From assembly GCA_021155045.1 (NCBI GenBank), contig JAJNQB010000018.1:1-64000 (forward strand): a stretch of DNA of 64,000 nt, written 5' to 3'. The translations under genes were made by a program, and so were the position numbers. The notes beneath the pieces are model-generated. The model did not search any database. It had not been told where the DNA came from and saw only the letters and a list, made by a program, of their open reading frames with translations. The DNA is from Arcticibacter sp. (GTDB taxonomy: Bacteria; Bacteroidota; Bacteroidia; 2-12-FULL-35-15). This document shows, piece by piece, positions 61,421 through 64,000 of this stretch (the stretch's first letter is position 1; the number at the start of each line of letters is the position of its first letter).

Positions 61421-62155
61421 ATGCAATTGGTTATAGACATAGGCAATACACGAATTAAGGCTGCATTATTCGAAAAAGACGAGATAAAACACTCTTTTGT
61501 ATTCCAATCGCTTGAAGAAGTGATTGAATCTGATATCTTCCAGCAATTTACCATCACTTATTGCATTGTTGGTTCTGTGGTTAATGGAATGGAAGCTTTT
61601 ATTGAAAAACTCAATCAAAAAGTCAATGTTTCAATTTTTACAACAGACACTCCAATTCCAATTCAAAATAATTATAAATCAGCAAATACGCTTGGAAGTG
61701 ATAGATTAGCAGCTTCAATTGGTGGTAATACTTTGTTTCCAAATGAAAATGTTTTGGTAATTGATGCCGGAACATGTATTAAATATAATTTCACAAACAA
61801 ACAAAATCAATACATCGGTGGAGCTATTTCTCCTGGATTAGAAATGCGATTTAAGGCATTACATACTTTTACTGCTCGTTTGCCGTTACTATCCGTTGAT
61901 TATGGATTTAACGATTTAATCGGAAAAAATTCAACTGAAAGCATTTTGTCGGGGGTTCAAACTGCTGTGGTTGCTGAAGTTGATGGTTTGATAGATGAAT
62001 ACAAAAACAAGTTTTCAGATTTAAAAATTGTGCTAACGGGAGGTGATTATAATTTTTTTGAGAAACGGCTAAAAAACAGCATCTTTGCAGACCCATTTTT
62101 AATTTTAAAAGGGCTAAATGCCATATTGAAGTTCAATACAGTAAATAAAGTATGA
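61421..62155 (+). CDS. coaX: Type III pantothenate kinase
   Basis: The protein has 244 residues. It phosphorylates pantothenate, the first step of coenzyme A synthesis. Family motifs are DIGNTRIKAALF (phosphate-1), LGSDRLAASIGG, VIDAGTCIKYNF (phosphate-2) and GGAISPGLEMR. It is translationally coupled to the next gene (ATGA). Bacteroidota commonly use the type III enzyme. Confidence 0.96.
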   Translation: MQLVIDIGNTRIKAALFEKDEIKHSFVFQSLEEVIESDIFQQFTITYCIVGSVVNGMEAFIEKLNQKVNVSIFTTDTPIPIQNNYKSANTLGSDRLAASIGGNTLFPNENVLVIDAGTCIKYNFTNKQNQYIGGAISPGLEMRFKALHTFTARLPLLSVDYGFNDLIGKNSTESILSGVQTAVVAEVDGLIDEYKNKFSDLKIVLTGGDYNFFEKRLKNSIFADPFLILKGLNAILKFNTVNKV

Positions 62156-63660
62156 TTAATAAAAAAATTAATATTAACGAATTAAAGTGTGCAGTAGTTA
62201 TTGTATTTGCTTTTACAAGTATCATATTTCAAAATCAATTAAAAGCTCAGCTAACAAACAGTTCGCCTTATTCAAGATATGGAATAGGCGATGTTTACAA
62301 CAAAGGATTAGCTCAAGGATTTGCTTTGGCAGGTACAAGTATTGCTATCCAAAATGATACAACTCCTGTGTTTTTTATCAACCCTTCCAATCCCGCTTCA
62401 TATTCTAGCATCAGACTAACAACAGCAGAGCTAGGTTTAAATTACGCTCAGCTACAATTAAAAAATCAAAATACAACATCTAAAACTCATAGTGCTTCGT
62501 TTAGCTATGTTAATTTAGCTTTTCCTATTCGTAAATGGTGGTGGGGAGCAAGTATTGGTTTATTGCCTTTTAGTTCTGTTGGATATAAAGTCTCCGACCA
62601 ACAAAACATAACCAACGTAGGAACAGTAGATTTTTTATATGAAGGATCAGGAGGATTTAATCAAGCATATTTTGGAAATGCTATCAAACCATTTTATGGG
62701 CTTCCAAAAATGTTTTTAAATTCAAAAAAGTTTAAGTTGTTAAATGCCAAACAAAAAGCAGATGGTACATTAAAAACAAAAGAAGAATTAATTGCAGATA
62801 AATATAGAATTCAAAGTATATTAAAAAATAAAAAACGCTGGCAAGAATTATCATTAGGAATAAATGCTTCTTATTTGTTTGGAAGTATTGACAATTCTGG
62901 ACGAACAATTTTTCCTGGCAGTTATTTAGGTTTTAATACTAGAACAGCAACGATAAAAAGAGTGAATGATATTTATTTTGATTATGGTGCACAATACGCT
63001 TTTACCATTGATTCATTAAAAGGAAGAGATTTGAAAGACAACGTGAAAATAATGTTAGGCGCTACATTTTCAGCACAAACCAATCTTAATGCAAAAATCG
63101 ATAGCTTATCTTATAGTTATTTTGTTAGCTCATCAGGTTATGAAGTTGGAAAAGATACAGTAGTAAATGCTCAGGGAACAAAAGGTAATATCACGCTTCC
63201 GCTTTCATTTGGCTTTGGTATGGGTTTTAAAAAAGGAGAACGTTGGCTAGTAGCAACAGATTTTGCAATTCAAAATTGGAGTAATTACCAAGCTTTTAAT
63301 CAAACAAAAGAATTAAAAAATAGTATGCGAACTTCTTTAGGAATTCAATATGTTCCCGATTCAAAAGCATTAGGATTAAATAATTATTTTAAAAGGATTA
63401 ATTATCGATTAGGTGTAAGGTATTATCAAACAGCATTGGAGCTAAAAAGCACCCAACTTAATGAATATGCTTTAAGTGTTGGATTTGGTTTTCCTGTTGG
63501 AAGAAATTATATTCTGCAAACATTTTCGATGGTAAATATTGGTGTTGAGTTTGGTCAAAGAGGCACAACAGCAAATGGACTTATACAAGAAAACTTTATG
63601 AAAGCCACACTTGGCTTTACTATTAACGATCGTTGGTTTGTTAAACCAAAATTTGATTAA
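62152..63660 (+). CDS. Outer-membrane beta-barrel protein
   Basis: The protein has 502 residues. After a signal segment (ending KAQL) comes NSSPYSRYGIGDVYNKGLAQ, a start seen in Bacteroidota outer-membrane proteins located between coaX and lptC. Later parts are amphipathic strands (FSYVNLAFPIRKWWWGASIG, ending FVKPKFD). A FadL-like or T9SS-related barrel is possible. The ligand is unknown. Confidence 0.78.
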   Translation: MINKKININELKCAVVIVFAFTSIIFQNQLKAQLTNSSPYSRYGIGDVYNKGLAQGFALAGTSIAIQNDTTPVFFINPSNPASYSSIRLTTAELGLNYAQLQLKNQNTTSKTHSASFSYVNLAFPIRKWWWGASIGLLPFSSVGYKVSDQQNITNVGTVDFLYEGSGGFNQAYFGNAIKPFYGLPKMFLNSKKFKLLNAKQKADGTLKTKEELIADKYRIQSILKNKKRWQELSLGINASYLFGSIDNSGRTIFPGSYLGFNTRTATIKRVNDIYFDYGAQYAFTIDSLKGRDLKDNVKIMLGATFSAQTNLNAKIDSLSYSYFVSSSGYEVGKDTVVNAQGTKGNITLPLSFGFGMGFKKGERWLVATDFAIQNWSNYQAFNQTKELKNSMRTSLGIQYVPDSKALGLNNYFKRINYRLGVRYYQTALELKSTQLNEYALSVGFGFPVGRNYILQTFSMVNIGVEFGQRGTTANGLIQENFMKATLGFTINDRWFVKPKFD

Positions 63661-63669
63661 ATTTACTCA

Positions 63670-64000
63670 ATGGTAAATCTATTTTTTAAAAAAATAAATT
63701 TCATTTTTACTTTTCTGTTTTTTGTATCGCTTTTTTCGTGCGAAAACAATATTGATGAGGTTAATCTTGTAACATCCGTTAGTCAACAAAATTTGCCGAA
63801 CGAATCTGTAAAGAATGTAGAAATAATTTATAGCGATTCTGCAAGGGTAAGAGCAAAATTAAAAAGTGTTGAACTTAATAGATATTCCACAGCAAAAAAG
63901 CCTTATATGGAAATGCCAAAAGGTTTGGAGGTTGTTTTTTTTAATGAACACAGAAAGCAACAGACTAAGCTTACAGCAAATTATGGTATTGGACATGAAA
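63670..64000 (+). CDS. lptC: LptC-like LPS export lipoprotein (3' end outside window)
   Basis: The visible 110 residues begin with a membrane/signal segment and a lipobox-like LFSCEN. NVEIIYSDSARVRAKLKS and MEMPKGLEVVFFNE then match the start of the LptC beta-jelly-roll. LptC relays LPS from the LptB2FG complex to LptA. The start lies 10 nt after the barrel gene. Confidence 0.8.
   Translation, partial: MVNLFFKKINFIFTFLFFVSLFSCENNIDEVNLVTSVSQQNLPNESVKNVEIIYSDSARVRAKLKSVELNRYSTAKKPYMEMPKGLEVVFFNEHRKQQTKLTANYGIGHE

Overview
The window is chromosomal DNA of a member of the Bacteroidota. The evidence is type IX secretion sorting domains, a gliding-motility-type C-terminal domain next to a PorP/SprF gene, a TonB-dependent receptor with a carboxypeptidase-like N-terminal domain, an IspG with the long central insert, promoters of the form TAnnTTTG, and AT-rich coding. 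I cannot name the species.

Host DNA, left flank (1-18972): the 3' part of a giant repeat adhesin with its PorP/SprF partner; two secreted PKD-domain proteins on the minus strand; ispG; a TPR/coiled-coil membrane protein; a secreted PCMD-like protein; and a TonB-dependent receptor closed by a bidirectional terminator. Host DNA, right flank (61261-64000): tRNA-Phe, coaX, an outer-membrane barrel protein and the start of lptC.

Between them lies a mobile element of about 42.3 kb (about 18981-61260), inserted at the 3' end of tRNA-Phe. An 8-bp GTGGTACC is shared by both ends, and a large serine recombinase sits at the right end. In the integrated state this recombinase reads through the attachment site into antisense tRNA sequence. 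In the predicted circle the same frame would instead run into the left end of the element and gain a different 27-residue tail.

Element layout from the left: an ArsR/MerC metal module with a clear operator (19.2-20.3 kb). Then a long minus-strand block of small, membrane-associated, beta-rich and cell-wall-active proteins with a Dam methylase and a RadA-like ATPase (20.3-35.2 kb). This block looks like the structural and entry genes of an unrecognised tailless, possibly membrane-containing virus: it has an amidase, a YkuD-like protein, a peptidoglycan-binding protein, a transglutaminase-like protein, annexin-like repeats and small capsid-like proteins, but no terminase, portal or tail genes that I can recognise. 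Next come small regulators and an HTH-IrrE protein (35.4-37.4 kb), an ADP-ribosyltransferase-like gene with partners (37.6-39.5 kb) and a defence island (39.6-48.5 kb). The island holds a SPARDA-type short Argonaute pair (DUF4365-APAZ plus short pAgo) in tight operon with two further genes, one nuclease-like, and a BsuBI/PstI-type restriction-modification system with a controller. A heavy-metal efflux operon follows (48.6-59.1 kb: an RND-TolC fusion, its adaptor, a CPC-type P-type ATPase, a DUF3703 protein, a DtxR-type fragment without its DNA-binding domain and a porin). The recombinase operon ends the element.

The element thus combines metal resistance, two or three defence systems and a virion-like module, with no conjugation or plasmid replication genes visible. 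The two strongest candidates for undescribed biology are the virion-like block with its duplicated promoter motif, and the four-gene short-Argonaute operon.
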